This document shows, piece after piece, positions 18,692-27,493 of a DNA stretch of 64,000 nt. Below the pieces are notes generated by a model. It did not search any database, was not told where the DNA came from, and saw only the letters and a list, made by a program, of their open reading frames with translations. The DNA comes from VRUE01 sp963817905 (GTDB taxonomy: Bacteria; Actinomycetota; Thermoleophilia; Solirubrobacterales; 70-9). Numbering within the stretch: the first letter of the stretch is position 1; every line of letters starts with the position of its first letter. A program made the position numbers and the translations under genes. The stretch lies in NCBI GenBank assembly GCA_963817905.1, contig CAWFPS010000002.1, forward strand, positions 124,001-188,000, given 5' to 3'.

Positions 18692-19000
18692 GTGAGCGCG
18701 AAGCCAGAAAAACTCGAGATCAAGTCGGGCGGCGGGACCATCAACCTCGATGATCTCTCGGCCAAGGCAGATCTACAGGCCTACCCGCCCTATGACCCTG
18801 CCGAGGATCGCGAGAAGGCTCGACGCCTTCTCGCATACGCGCTGCTGGCGCTACTAAGCCTGGTCACTCTTGCACTTCTGGGCGCCAATTTCGCCGGCTG
18901 GATATCGCTGGACGACACCAAAGACCTCTCCGCGTCGATTCTTTCGCCGATAGTCGTTCTGGTCGGAACCGCCCTCGGCTTCTACTTTGGCGGCAAATAG
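18692..19000 (+). CDS. Two-helix membrane protein, unknown function
   Basis: From the GTG at 18692 the protein has 102 residues. A soluble N-terminus (KLEIKSGGGTINLDDL) precedes two hydrophobic helices at about 47-70 and 82-98. It ends in GFYFGGK. It follows the RHH gene by 45 bp and has its own promoter-like region. No family is recognised. Confidence 0.6.
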   Translation: MSAKPEKLEIKSGGGTINLDDLSAKADLQAYPPYDPAEDREKARRLLAYALLALLSLVTLALLGANFAGWISLDDTKDLSASILSPIVVLVGTALGFYFGGK

Positions 19001-19035
19001 GGCGTCGCGAGGCGACGCCATCGCCCCGAGGACCC

Positions 19036-20582
19036 TCAGTTGGCTTTCGGCGTATCGATCTCGCGCTTGAGGATCTTGCCAGTGGGGCCCTTGGGCAGGT
19101 CGTCGATGAACCAGACAACGCGCGGGTACTTGTACGCGGCGATCCGCTCCTTGACGTAGGCGCTGACTTCCTCGGGGGTCAGCTCCTCGCCCTCGTGGAG
19201 GACGATGGCGGCGCCGATCTCCTCTCCCCACTCGTCATGGGGGACGCCGACGACTGCGGCTTCGCGGATCTTGGGGTGCTCGAAGAGCACCTCCTCGACC
19301 TCGCGCGGGTAGACGTTGTAGCCGCCGCGGATGATCAGGTCCTTCTTGCGGTCGACGATGTAGAAGCAGCCGTCCTCGTCGATGCGGGCCATGTCGCCGC
19401 TGTGGAACCAGCCGCCGCGCATAGCGTCCGCGGTCGCGTCGGGGCGCTGCCAGTAGCCCTTCATGATGTTGTGGCCGCGGATCACGACCTCGCCGACCTC
19501 GCCCTGGGCGACCTCGTTGTCGTCCTCGTCGACGACCCGCATCTCGACCCCTTCGATCGGAGTGCCGATCGAGCCGGGCTTGCGCTCGTCGTCGGGGTGG
19601 TTGGAGCAGGCGACCGGCGAGGTCTCCGAGAGCCCGTAGCCCTCGAGCACGACCGCCCCCATCGCCTCTTCGAAGCCGCGCAGAACCTCGACCGGCATCG
19701 AGGCGCCGCCGGTGATGCAGGTGCGCAGCGAGGAGGTGTCGTAGCGCTCGCGCTCGGGGTGGTGCAGCAGGGCGCCGAACATAGTCGGCACGCCGTAGAA
19801 GTGGGTGACGCTGTCGCGCTGCATCGTCGCCAGCGCCTCGCCGGGGTCGAATTTGGGCATCAGGGTGAGGCAGGCGCCGACCTTGAGCGAGGCATTCATG
19901 CCGACGGTCTGGCCGAAGGAGTGAAACAGCGGCAGCGCCCCGAGGACGGTGTCGCCCTCGGCGATCTCGCAGGTGGTGCGGCTGGAGACGTCGGCGTTGC
20001 GGAAGAGGTTGTCGTGAGTCAGCTCGGCGCCCTTGGGCTTGCCGGTGGTGCCCGAGGTGTAGAGGATCACCGCGGTGTCGTCTTCGGCGGTATCGACAAA
20101 CTCCGTTCCGGTGCGCTTTTCCCCCTCTATAGGGGATAAGGCGCACCGGAAGCGGCTGGCTCGTGCTCGGAGAGCAGTGCGGCGAAACTCTCGGGCTCGA
20201 CCTCGATCGTCTCGGCGCCGGCATCCTCGGCACCGCCCCGGGCCTCCTCGGCGAAGCCGTGCCAGGCGAGCAGCAGCTTGGTGCCCGAGTCCTCCAGGTA
20301 GAAGGCGATCTCACGTCGCTTCAGCAGCACGTTCATCGGCACCACCACGGCGCCGGCCCGCAGCACGCCGTAGTAGGCGACCGGGAACTCCGGCACGTTG
20401 GGCAGCATCACCCCGACCCGGTCGCCGGGCCCGACGCCCTTCTCGCCCAGCAGCGATGCCAGCCGGGCGCTGAGCTCGTCAAGCTCGCCGTAGCTCAGCT
20501 CGACCTCGCCGAGGCGGATCGCCGGAAGCTCCGGCGTCCGCCCGGCGCTCTCGGTCAGCAGCGATGCGAGGTTGAGGCCCAT
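19036..20582 (-). pseudogene. Acyl-CoA synthetase (AMP-forming), split by a palindromic element
   Basis: The N-terminal part (ATG 20582, MGLNLASLLTESAGRTPELP) runs to a TAG at 20127-20129. The C-terminal part resumes one frame away and holds the AMP/ATP loop YTSGTTGKPKGAELTHDN, the SETSPV and GWFHSGDMARID motifs, and the catalytic Lys region PTGKILKRE near the end. The family activates fatty or aryl acids as acyl-AMP and then acyl-CoA. The break falls exactly in a palindrome (20106-20151), whose loop supplies the stop and whose length shifts the frame. Re-initiation at a GTG at 20070 could make only the C-terminal part. The gene is probably inactive unless the sequence is wrong. Confidence 0.8.
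20106..20151 (+). repeat. Palindromic element E (family 2) inside the acyl-CoA synthetase gene
   Basis: TTCCGGTGCGC (20106-20116) pairs with GCGCACCGGAA (20141-20151). Inside, TTTTCCCC faces GGGGATAAG around the loop CTCTATA. The right side ATAAGGCGCACCGGA is shared with the element at 63530-63571, but the inner stem differs and is still self-complementary. It creates the stop and frameshift in the host gene. Confidence 0.85.
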
Positions 20583-20590
20583 CGCCGTGC

Positions 20591-20878
20591 TTAGGGCTTG
20601 AGGATGTGGTGGACGGGGAACTCCTTGATGTCGGGCGGGCCCTGCGGCGCCCGGTCCCCGAGCTCCTGGATTCCCGGCCCCAGCCGCGAGCTTTGGAAGC
20701 GGTCGAAGTGATCGCGCGACTCCCAGAAGTCGATCACGCCCCAGCCGCCCTCGATCGGCCCGGCGGAGTGGAAGATCAGCCCCTCCGGTGGGTCGTCGTC
20801 GATGCCCAGGTGGGTGTGCACGGCCTCGTACTGGTCCTGAGTGCCGCCTTCGAATTTGAGTCTCAGTCCGATTGCCAT
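20591..20878 (-). CDS. Dimeric alpha/beta-barrel (ABM-like) small protein
   Basis: The 95-residue protein has the pattern of small ferredoxin-like-fold monooxygenase or stress proteins: a GLRLKFEGGTQDQYEAV start, then GLIFHSAGPIEGGWGVIDFW and an amphipathic helix. It lies eight bases before the acyl-CoA synthetase start, so the two formed an operon. Enzymatic activity cannot be inferred, and it may be a structural or stress-response protein. Confidence 0.65.
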   Translation of the reverse strand: MAIGLRLKFEGGTQDQYEAVHTHLGIDDDPPEGLIFHSAGPIEGGWGVIDFWESRDHFDRFQSSRLGPGIQELGDRAPQGPPDIKEFPVHHILKP

Positions 20879-20979
20879 CGTTCTCCTCCGTTTGCGTGGT
20901 CCCCGCCCAGGGCGAGCATAGCCCGCCGCCGAGCTGGGGGAACTGCCAAGTCTCCAAAGGTCGCGTAGGATCTGCCGCC

Positions 20980-21508
20980 GTGAAGCGCTGCGCCCTGATC
21001 CCGATCGCGTGTGTCGCCCTTGCCGTTGCCGGTTGTGGCGGCAGCAGCGACAGCTCTTCCAGCGAATCGACCGCAGGGACCACGGAACAGTCGGGCGGCG
21101 GTTCCACCGGCGGGGGTTCCGCCGTGGCCACCGACACGAGCAAGAAGCCGAAGGTGACCGTGCCCAAGGGCGCGCCGCCGAAGGAACTGGAGAGCGAGGA
21201 AATCGTCGAAGGCACCGGCGCGGAAGCGAAGTCGGGCGACGAAGTCACCGTCCAGTACGTCGGAGTCGGCTACGAAAGCGAAGAAGAATTCGACTCCTCT
21301 TGGAGTCGCAACGAACCGTTCACTTTCGGACTCGGCGCCGGCCAGGTGATCCCCGGCTGGGACCAGGGTGTGGAGGGGATGAAGGTGGGCGGCCGCCGCG
21401 AGCTGATCATCCCGCCGGAACTCGCCTACGGCGAAGCCGGGCTCACCGCCGGCGATCGGCGAAAACGAAACGCTGATCTTCGTCATCGACCTACTCGCGG
21501 TCAAATAG
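20980..21508 (+). pseudogene. FKBP-type peptidyl-prolyl isomerase lipoprotein with a C-terminal frameshift
   Basis: A GTG at 20980 opens a lipoprotein signal (VKRCALIPIACVALAVAGC, lipobox LAVAGC). A Ser/Gly-rich linker and an FKBP domain follow: VTVQYVGVGYESEEEFDSS, FTFGLGAGQVIPGWDQGVEGMKVG, RELIIPPELAYGEAG. The usual end (SPPAIGENETLIFVIDLLAV) is present one frame away and ends at 21508, so one extra G in the GGG run near 21440 has shifted the frame. FKBPs assist folding of exported proteins. If the extra G is a sequence error, the gene is intact. Confidence 0.85.
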
Positions 21509-21546
21509 CCGTTTCGCGCTGAATCGGCGCGGGTATCCAGGGCGTT

Positions 21547-21930
21547 ATGGCGGACCGGAGCGTGATGGCAGGCGAGGAGTTGTTGCGCATCGAGCATGAG
21601 CTGGCGCGCGGCGACGGCTCCACCTACGAGCGGCACCTGCACGATGCGGCCGTCGTCGTCATCCCCGGCGATGTCCTCGACAAGCCGGCGACGGTCGAGG
21701 CGATGAACGCCTCGCCGGGCTGGGACGAAGTCTCGATCGGCGAGGAGACCGTGCGCGAGCTTGGCGAAGATGCGGCGCTGCTCACCTACCTCTTCCGCGG
21801 CCGACGGGGCGAGGATCGCTACGCGGCGACGCTCTCCAGCGCCTACGTGCGCGATCGCGACGGCGGATGGAAGCTCGCCTTCCACCAGCAGACGCCTCTG
21901 CCGCAGGCAACCAGTGACCTGAGTCATTGA
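21547..21930 (+). CDS. SnoaL/DUF4440-like protein (NTF2 fold)
   Basis: About 120 residues show the cone-shaped NTF2-like fold pattern: LLRIEHELARGDGSTYERHL at the start and YVRDRDGGWKLAFHQQTPLP at the end, typical of DUF4440. Function is unknown; members include ketosteroid isomerases and polyketide cyclases. The last residues (SDLSH) come from the IS630 end. Without the insertion the gene would stop at TAG in ACC-TAG, exactly the CTAG target of the IS, so the protein is essentially intact. Confidence 0.75.
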   Translation: MADRSVMAGEELLRIEHELARGDGSTYERHLHDAAVVVIPGDVLDKPATVEAMNASPGWDEVSIGEETVRELGEDAALLTYLFRGRRGEDRYAATLSSAYVRDRDGGWKLAFHQQTPLPQATSDLSH

Positions 21931-22990
21931 TCCGCTGGCAGTAGGCAGCCAAGCTGTTGAGGATCTCATCGGCGCTCTTGTGCCAGACGTAGGGCTTGGG
22001 CTCGTCGTTCCAGTTGGCGATCCAGGTTCTGATCGAGGCGACGAGGTCGCGGACCGAGCGATGGGAGCCGCGCTTCAGCCACTTCGTGGTCAGGTCCGCG
22101 AACCAGCGCTCGACCAGGTTCAGCCAGGAGCTGTAGGTGGGAGTGAAGTGCAAGGTGAAGCGCGGGTGGCGCTTGAGCCAGCGCTGGATCGAGGGGGTCT
22201 TGTGGGTCGAGGAGTTGTCGAGCACGACGTGGACATCGAGACCTTCGGGCACCGAGCCCTCGATCAGGTTGAGGAACTTGCGGAACTCCTCGGCGCGGTG
22301 GCGCGGCGTCATCTCTGAGATCACCTTCCCCGAGGCGACATCCAGGGCGGCATAGAGGTTGGTGGTGCCGTTGCGCACGTAGTCGTGGGTCTGGCGCTCG
22401 GGCACTCCGGGCATCAGCGGCAGGATCGGCGAGGAGCGCTCCAGCGCCTGGATCTGGGACTTCTCATCGACGCAGAGCACCACCGCGGCTTCGGGCGGGT
22501 TCAGGTAGAGGCCGACAATGTCACGGACCTTGTCGACGAACTGCGGGTCGGGCGAGAGCTTGAAGTGCTCGCTTCGATGCGGCTTCAGCCCGAACGCCCG
22601 CCAGATCCGGCTGACCGCGCTCTGGCTCATCCCGGTTGCGGCAGCCATCGAGCGGGTCGACCAGTGGGTCGCGTTTGGCGGACTCTCCTCCAGGGTCTTC
22701 ACGATCACCCGCTCGACGTCTTCGTCGCCGATCTGCCGTGGCTTGCCCGGGCGTGGCTCGTCATGCAGGCCGTCGAGGCCACGTCTCGCGAAGCGGCCTC
22801 GCCAGCGGCCCACCGTCTGCGTCGAGCAGCCCAACCGAGCCGCGATCTCCTTGCTCTGCTCGCCGTCAGCTGCCGCGAGCACGATCCGGCAGCGCAACGC
22901 AAGAGCCTGAGCGCTTGTCGGGCGCCTGGCCCAGCGCCCCAGCACCTCTCGCTCTTCCTCGCTGAGCGTCACATCCACACGAACGGGCAT
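21782..22990 (-). CDS. IS630 transposase
   Basis: The start at ATG 22990 (MPVRVDVTLSEEE) follows GGAGG by five bases. An HTH_29/HTH_23-like domain (LGCSTQTVGRWRGRFARRG) is followed by the DDE core: LCVDEKSQIQAL, VVLDNSSTHKTP, and FTPTYSSWLNLVERWF with the third acidic residue. The natural end is near RINDSGH at the IS border. The expected TAG would be supplied by the CTAG target, but the left copy reads CCAG, so the frame runs on into the SnoaL gene to 21782. Confidence 0.88.
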   Translation of the reverse strand: MPVRVDVTLSEEEREVLGRWARRPTSAQALALRCRIVLAAADGEQSKEIAARLGCSTQTVGRWRGRFARRGLDGLHDEPRPGKPRQIGDEDVERVIVKTLEESPPNATHWSTRSMAAATGMSQSAVSRIWRAFGLKPHRSEHFKLSPDPQFVDKVRDIVGLYLNPPEAAVVLCVDEKSQIQALERSSPILPLMPGVPERQTHDYVRNGTTNLYAALDVASGKVISEMTPRHRAEEFRKFLNLIEGSVPEGLDVHVVLDNSSTHKTPSIQRWLKRHPRFTLHFTPTYSSWLNLVERWFADLTTKWLKRGSHRSVRDLVASIRTWIANWNDEPKPYVWHKSADEILNSLAAYCQRINDSGHWLPAAEASAGGRRASIRRRDRARRRWRASPRSDPRPVGRGRGR

Positions 22991-23070
22991 CAGGCCTCCC
23001 ATCGTCGCTTGCGATGGCGACGACTTCGACGGCCGGAGGCTCATGCCTGCGAACTATTGCCTCAGGACAC
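21914..23070 (-). mobile_element. IS630-family insertion sequence
   Basis: The ends show an imperfect inverted repeat, GTGACCTGAGTCATTG on the left against GTGTCCTGAGGCAATAG (right end, complemented). IS630/Tc1 elements duplicate TA, often within CTAG. The right flank is CTAG (23070-23073); the left flank is CCAG, one base changed. Length is about 1.16 kb, normal for the family. The target CTAG was the stop codon of the SnoaL-like gene. Confidence 0.8.
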
Positions 23071-23115
23071 TAGGTGCCACGACGCCCGGCGGCGCCGGGC
23101 GCGATCATCCGGTGA

Positions 23116-24147
23116 GTGCCGACAGCGCAGATCTTCGCCGAGCGGTTCACGGCCCAGGGCCTTGCCGGTCCGCCGCAGCCCGACCCCACCGCGGTCGCGG
23201 GGCGCCTGCTTGCCGTCCAGGGCCAGGATCCGCGCGGCTTCCGCCTCGCCATTCGGGCACGCACCGACGGGCTAGCGGCCGGCGACGTCGACCGTGCCCT
23301 GAGCGAAGACCGGTCCCTGCTAGTCACCTGGCTCAACCGCGGCACGCTGCACCTGGTCCGCAGCGAGGACTACCCGTGGCTACAGCAGCTGACCACGCCG
23401 CCGCTGCTCACCTCCTGCGCCCGCCGCCTGCGCCAGGAGGGGATAGAGCCAGAGGCGGGGGAGCGGGCGGTCGGCACGATCGAGAAGGCACTCGCCGGCG
23501 AGGGTCCGCTGACCCGGGTGCAACTGCGCGAGCGGCTCGACTCGGCCGGCATCCCGACCCAGGGCCAGGCCCTGATCCACCTCCTCTCTCTCGCTGCCGT
23601 GCGCGGGGTGACCGTGCGGGGGCCGATGGACGGCAAGGAACACGCCTACGTCCTCGTCCGCGACTGGCTCGGTGCGGCTAAGCCGGTCGATCGCGACGTC
23701 GCCCTGGCGGAGTTGGCCCGCCGTTACCTCACCGGCCACGCCCCCGCCGGCGACCGCGACCTCGCCCGCTGGGCCGGCCTGCCCCTGCGCGACTCCCGCG
23801 CCGGCCTCGCCGCGATAGCCGACGAGCTGGTCGAGCGCGACGACGGCCTCGTCCACCTCGCCAAGCACCCGCCGGTGGCCGAGATCCCGCGCCCGCGCCT
23901 GCTCGGTGCCTTCGACCCGGTCCTGCTCGGCTGGACCTCCCGAGCCCAGATCCTCGGCCCGCACACCCACCTGGTGACGATGAACGGCATCTTCAAGCCC
24001 TTCGCCCTGGTCAAGGGCCGTGCTGCCGCCAACTGGAAGCTCAATCGCGGCAAGGTCACGATCGAGCCCCTCGGCCGCGTCGCGAAGAAGGACCTGGCGG
24101 CCCTCGAAGCCGACGCGGCCGACGTTGAGCGGTTCATGGCGGCGTAG
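23116..24147 (+). CDS. Winged-helix DNA-binding protein (HTH_42/YcaQ-AlkZ-like)
   Basis: The 343-residue protein resembles the winged-helix DNA-binding-domain-containing group, which includes AlkZ/YcaQ DNA glycosylases. It starts with VAGRLLAVQGQDPRGFRLAI and LLVTWLNRGTLHLV, and has the C-terminal signature RPRLLGAFDPVLLGW. The QxQ catalytic pair of AlkZ appears as VQGQDP near residue 33, which would suit interstrand-crosslink repair, but the subgroup is uncertain. A GC-rich hairpin (GCCCGGC/GCCGGGC, about 23083-23099) lies just before the GTG start. Confidence 0.8.
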   Translation: MPTAQIFAERFTAQGLAGPPQPDPTAVAGRLLAVQGQDPRGFRLAIRARTDGLAAGDVDRALSEDRSLLVTWLNRGTLHLVRSEDYPWLQQLTTPPLLTSCARRLRQEGIEPEAGERAVGTIEKALAGEGPLTRVQLRERLDSAGIPTQGQALIHLLSLAAVRGVTVRGPMDGKEHAYVLVRDWLGAAKPVDRDVALAELARRYLTGHAPAGDRDLARWAGLPLRDSRAGLAAIADELVERDDGLVHLAKHPPVAEIPRPRLLGAFDPVLLGWTSRAQILGPHTHLVTMNGIFKPFALVKGRAAANWKLNRGKVTIEPLGRVAKKDLAALEADAADVERFMAA

Positions 24148-24263
24148 GCAGCAGTTTCGCGCACAAATCGACCCATTCTGCGCGCCACGAGTGCGCTCCA
24201 CCGGCCTACCTTGTCCGCATGGAGCAGGCCATCGCACCAGTATCAGAGCGGTATGCTGATCGC

Positions 24264-24524
24264 ATGACGCAACAAATAGCAGTTCGCATACCAGACGAGC
24301 AGTTGAAGGCCCTGGACGATGCGGTCGAGGCGGGTGCATTCGAGAGCCGGGCCGATGGAGTGCGGCGGGCGCTGGCACTGCTGCTTCGCGATCTGCGCGA
24401 GGAGCGGATCGGGCGCGAATATCGCGAGGCGTATGCCCGGCACCCTGAGGATCCGGCAATCGGTCGGATGGGGATCAAGCTGCTCGCTGAGGCCGTTAGG
24501 CGCGACGAGGCTGAATCGAGATGA
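24264..24524 (+). CDS. Ribbon-helix-helix antitoxin of a MazF-type pair
   Basis: From ATG 24264 the 86-residue protein starts with an RHH domain (TQQIAVRIPDEQLKALDDAV, then ADGVRRALALLLRDL) that binds DNA. A charged C-terminal tail is usual for toxin-neutralising regions. Its TGA overlaps the toxin ATG (ATGA). An upstream ATG at 24219 adds 15 residues with no fold character. Autoregulation with the toxin is expected from the family. Confidence 0.85.
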   Translation: MTQQIAVRIPDEQLKALDDAVEAGAFESRADGVRRALALLLRDLREERIGREYREAYARHPEDPAIGRMGIKLLAEAVRRDEAESR

Positions 24525-24841
24525 GTCTCGTCGATCGAGGCGACGTCTTTGACGCAGACTTGCCCGAATTCGGAATTCGGCCGGTGCTCGTTGTCACGCG
24601 GCAAATTGCGATCCCGGTGCTATCCGCGATCACAGTGGCGTTTGTGACGTCAACCGTCCGAGGCATTCCCAGCGAGGTGCCGCTGAACTCAGAGCACGGT
24701 TTGGATCACGGCAGCGTTGCAAACTGCGACAACCTCATAACGATCGAAAAGGCGGCGCTAAGGCAGCGCCGCGGGACTCTTGGCTTTGAGGATGCCAAGC
24801 GACTCGATGACGCTCTTCGCTTTGCGCTACAGCTTGACTGA
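24521..24841 (+). CDS. MazF/PemK-family endoribonuclease toxin
   Basis: The 106-residue protein has the MazF pattern: RGDVFDADLPEFGIRPVLVV, the core TVAFVTSTVRGIPSEVPL with the conserved Thr-Ser-Thr and Arg, and SVANCDNLITIEKAAL. MazF toxins cut RNA at short motifs and slow translation when the antitoxin is lost. The pair stands alone between a DNA-binding protein and an IS1380 insertion, in an accessory region. Confidence 0.9.
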   Translation: MSLVDRGDVFDADLPEFGIRPVLVVTRQIAIPVLSAITVAFVTSTVRGIPSEVPLNSEHGLDHGSVANCDNLITIEKAALRQRRGTLGFEDAKRLDDALRFALQLD

Positions 24842-24875
24842 CGTCTCTCCTGCGAGAAGATCGACCTAGCAACCG

Positions 24876-24986
24876 ATGAAGTACGGCCTAGTCGACCGCG
24901 AGGCCAACAGCAACGCCGAAGGCGGCGGCATCGGCCAGGACCCCGAGGGCAACGTGATCGGATTGATCGAGGGCGGCGGCTCCTAG
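24876..24986 (+). CDS. 36-residue open frame ending at the IS1380 target
   Basis: ATG 24876 opens a short frame (MKYGLVDREANSNAEGGG...VIGLIEGGGS) whose TAG lies in the CTAG abutting the IS1380 end. The Gly-rich acidic sequence has no recognised family. It could be a remnant or a very small gene. Support is limited to the open frame and the coincidence of its stop with an IS target. Confidence 0.3.
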   Translation: MKYGLVDREANSNAEGGGIGQDPEGNVIGLIEGGGS

Positions 24987-25095
24987 CCCGGATCCGGCAG
25001 TAACTATCTGAGGAAACCCGCCGGGAACGTCCTCTTGGGTCTTGAGAATGCGGTTTGCGAGCCCATTCCCAACAACCCAGGAGGACACCCGGAAG

Positions 25096-26433
25096 GTGAA
25101 GACACAAACGACAGCGCAAACCGTAGAAGTCAGGGCGGACGCCGAGGGGATCGTCTCCCACGCCGGCGCTCATCTGCTTGCCGAGCTGGTCGACCGGCTC
25201 GGGCTCACAGCGGGTCTGTCTGAGGCGATGGCGCCGACCCGCAAGCGGCGCTCGGCCCACGACCCCGGTGTCGTTTTGCGCGACCTGATCGTCGCCATCG
25301 CCGACGGCGGGGACTGCGTCACAGACCTGGGCGTCCTGCGCGACCAGGAGGCACTGTTTGGAGCGGTCGCCTCCGAGAGGACCGCACACCGGGCGATCAA
25401 GTCGGTCGACGCCGATCTGCTGGAAGCGATTCGCGGCGGTCGGGCTATTGCGCGAGAGCACGCTTGGGACGCCGGCGCCAGGCCCGAGACGATCACGCTC
25501 AGCGTCGACGCCACCCTGCTCGGCGCCGCCTCCGAGAAGCAGGGCGCGGCGGGGAATTACAAGGGTGGCTTCGGCTTTCACCCGTTGCTCTGTTACCTCG
25601 ATGAGACAGGCGAGCCTCTGGCCGGGATCCTGCGCCCCGGCAACGCCGGCTCAAACACCGCCGCCGATCACTTCGAGGTCCTGCAGCTGGCTCTGGAGCA
25701 GCTGCCCGCGACCGACCTCGACCGCGAGATCCTCGTGCGCACCGACATCGGCGGGCGCACCCACGCCTTCACCCGCGACTGCCGCGAAGCAGGCATCCGC
25801 TTCTCGGTCGGCTACGAGGTCGGCGAGCGGGTGCGCGAGGCGATCCTGAAGACACCGCAGTCGGCATGGCAAGCCGCGGTCGACGGCAAGGGCGAGGTGC
25901 GCGAGGGTGCCTCGGTCACCGAGCTGACCGACGATCTCGACCTCTCCGCGTGGCCCGAGGGCACGCGGCTGATCGTGCGCCGCGAGCGCCCCCATCCAGG
26001 CGCGCAGTTTCAGGTCTTCGACGCAGAGGGCTACCGCCACACCGCCTTCATCACCGACCAGGAAGGAACCGACATCGCGGCCCTGGAGCTGCGCCACCGG
26101 CGCCGTGCCAAAGTCGAGGACGAGATCCGCTGCGGCAAGGACACAGGAATGCGCAACCTGCCCTTCGCCGCCTTCGAGCACAACCGGGTGTGGCTGGAGC
26201 TCTCGCTGATCGCCCAAGAGCTGCTCGCCTGGACCCGTCTTCTCTGCCTCGAGGGCGAGCTGGCCCTCGCCGAGCCCAAGCGGCTGCGCCAGCGCCTCCT
26301 GCACGTCGCCGGCAAGGTCGTGCGCTCCGCGCGGCGCACGACCCTGCGCCTGCCGCGCTCCTGGCCGTGGGCTGAGGCGTTGGTCTCGGCCTTCGCGCGG
26401 TTACGGGCGCTGCCTGCCTGGGCGAGTCCATAG
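25096..26433 (+). CDS. IS1380 transposase, copy 1
   Basis: The GTG at 25096 is chosen because its product starts like the second copy (TVEVRADAEG against TVEITADGEG). An upstream ATG at 25042 would add 18 residues. DDE core segments include LSVDATLLGAASEKQGAAG, FHPLLCYLDETGE, GNAGSNTAADHF and ILVRTDIGGRTHAF, as in IS1380 transposases. The 445 residues are uninterrupted, so the element may be active. A GC-rich hairpin (26546-26577) lies between its stop and the right end. Confidence 0.92.
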   Translation: MKTQTTAQTVEVRADAEGIVSHAGAHLLAELVDRLGLTAGLSEAMAPTRKRRSAHDPGVVLRDLIVAIADGGDCVTDLGVLRDQEALFGAVASERTAHRAIKSVDADLLEAIRGGRAIAREHAWDAGARPETITLSVDATLLGAASEKQGAAGNYKGGFGFHPLLCYLDETGEPLAGILRPGNAGSNTAADHFEVLQLALEQLPATDLDREILVRTDIGGRTHAFTRDCREAGIRFSVGYEVGERVREAILKTPQSAWQAAVDGKGEVREGASVTELTDDLDLSAWPEGTRLIVRRERPHPGAQFQVFDAEGYRHTAFITDQEGTDIAALELRHRRRAKVEDEIRCGKDTGMRNLPFAAFEHNRVWLELSLIAQELLAWTRLLCLEGELALAEPKRLRQRLLHVAGKVVRSARRTTLRLPRSWPWAEALVSAFARLRALPAWASP

Positions 26434-26545
26434 GCCTTTTCGCCTCGCCACCGATCACCAACCCCGTCTCTGCCGCAAGGCGACTTCAGCCTGCGCCGAA
26501 TGCACTACGAGGACGATGCAAAGAAGGCTGCGGCTTCGAGAAACG

Positions 26546-26577
26546 CCACGGGGCGGCTTCTGTGACCCGCCCCGTGG
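26546..26577 (+). terminator. GC-rich hairpin after the IS1380 transposase
   Basis: CCACGGGGCGG (26546-26556) pairs exactly with CCGCCCCGTGG (26567-26577) around a 10-base loop. It lies 113 bp after the transposase stop and inside the element, so it probably ends the transposase transcript or blocks read-through. Confidence 0.7.
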
Positions 26578-26647
26578 ACTGTTACCTGCTTTAAGCCGGC
26601 GAACTACACCCGCTGAGGGGAAAACGCCGGATCCGGGCTAAGCGGAG

Positions 26648-27448
26648 CTATTCGTCCGGCGCGGTGTAGGTCGGAAATGTGTAGTTCTGAAAAGGACCGC
26701 TTTCCTTGGCACCCTTGTCGACGCCGCTGATAATCCCTGCCAGCGTCGCTGCCCCAAGTGCAACCGGGATCGCGACGAGGATTGCGAGTGCAGCGCCGAG
26801 GATTGGACCGGTGACGTTGACGACGAATCGACCCGCTTTCGCCTGTGATGGCAGGGGCACCGGCGCGAACAATGCGTTCTCCGGCGCAGCGAGAGCGGCA
26901 AGGATCTGCTTGGCCTCTCTGTTGCTTTCGAGGGCGTCTTGCAAAGCCTTGCCGAGGAATTTGCTCGCCGCGGCTGCTCCCTGGGCCGCGTAGGCGGCCC
27001 CTCTGATGACCGCGATGATGAGACCACCACTCAAGGCCAGGCCGAATAGCTGTGCACCGATGTCTTCACCGCTTTTGTTGAAGTTGGAAAGCATCGCCAA
27101 GAAGAAGGTGATGGCGGCTAGTCCGCCGGCAACGACGAGCCCCCCTGGAAGTAGCTTGTAGAGGTATTTTCCCAAGCGCGCCGCCGTCGAGAGGTTGTCG
27201 AGTTCTGCGGCGGAATCCGCAAAGCGATCGGCTCGCTCGGCGAGCGCGGGGTCGGTGCTTCGAGTGCGGAGGAAGCTCGCCGCCGCTCGACTGCTCCTGG
27301 CGACATAGTGCTGGACCAGGGCCCGATTCAGGTCATCGAATTTGTCGGCCTGCGCATATGCCCAGATATATGCCTGCTCAAGGCGGGCGTACGTTGACGC
27401 GGGAGTATTGGTCTCGGCCGTGATCGGGTAATTCCTTTTCCGCACCAT
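26648..27448 (-). CDS. Membrane protein of unknown function
   Basis: The 266-residue protein has a helical cytosolic N-terminal half (YARLEQAYIWAYAQADKFDDL, ERADRFADSAAELDN). Hydrophobic segments follow at about 100-120, 135-155 and 210-240, with a short tail ending in YTAPDE. The N-terminal helical part could dimerise. No family is recognised. It ends 10 bp from the right end of the IS1380 element and is otherwise complete. Confidence 0.6.
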   Translation of the reverse strand: MVRKRNYPITAETNTPASTYARLEQAYIWAYAQADKFDDLNRALVQHYVARSSRAAASFLRTRSTDPALAERADRFADSAAELDNLSTAARLGKYLYKLLPGGLVVAGGLAAITFFLAMLSNFNKSGEDIGAQLFGLALSGGLIIAVIRGAAYAAQGAAAASKFLGKALQDALESNREAKQILAALAAPENALFAPVPLPSQAKAGRFVVNVTGPILGAALAILVAIPVALGAATLAGIISGVDKGAKESGPFQNYTFPTYTAPDE

Positions 27449-27493
27449 AACCCAGTGGTCGTTACTGGTGGCAGCGGTGGAGACGAGGTGAGC

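Larger units (their letters stand above)
24987..26637 (+). mobile_element. IS1380-family insertion sequence, copy 1
   Basis: The inner ends CCCGGATCCGGC (24987-24998) and GCCGGATCCGGG (26626-26637) are exact inverted repeats, extending to 15 bp if the flanking TAG/CTA is counted. The flanks are CTAG (left) and CTAA (right), a 4-bp target duplication with one mismatch. Total length 1,651 bp fits the family. A homologous but diverged copy lies at 45347-47028. Confidence 0.9.
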
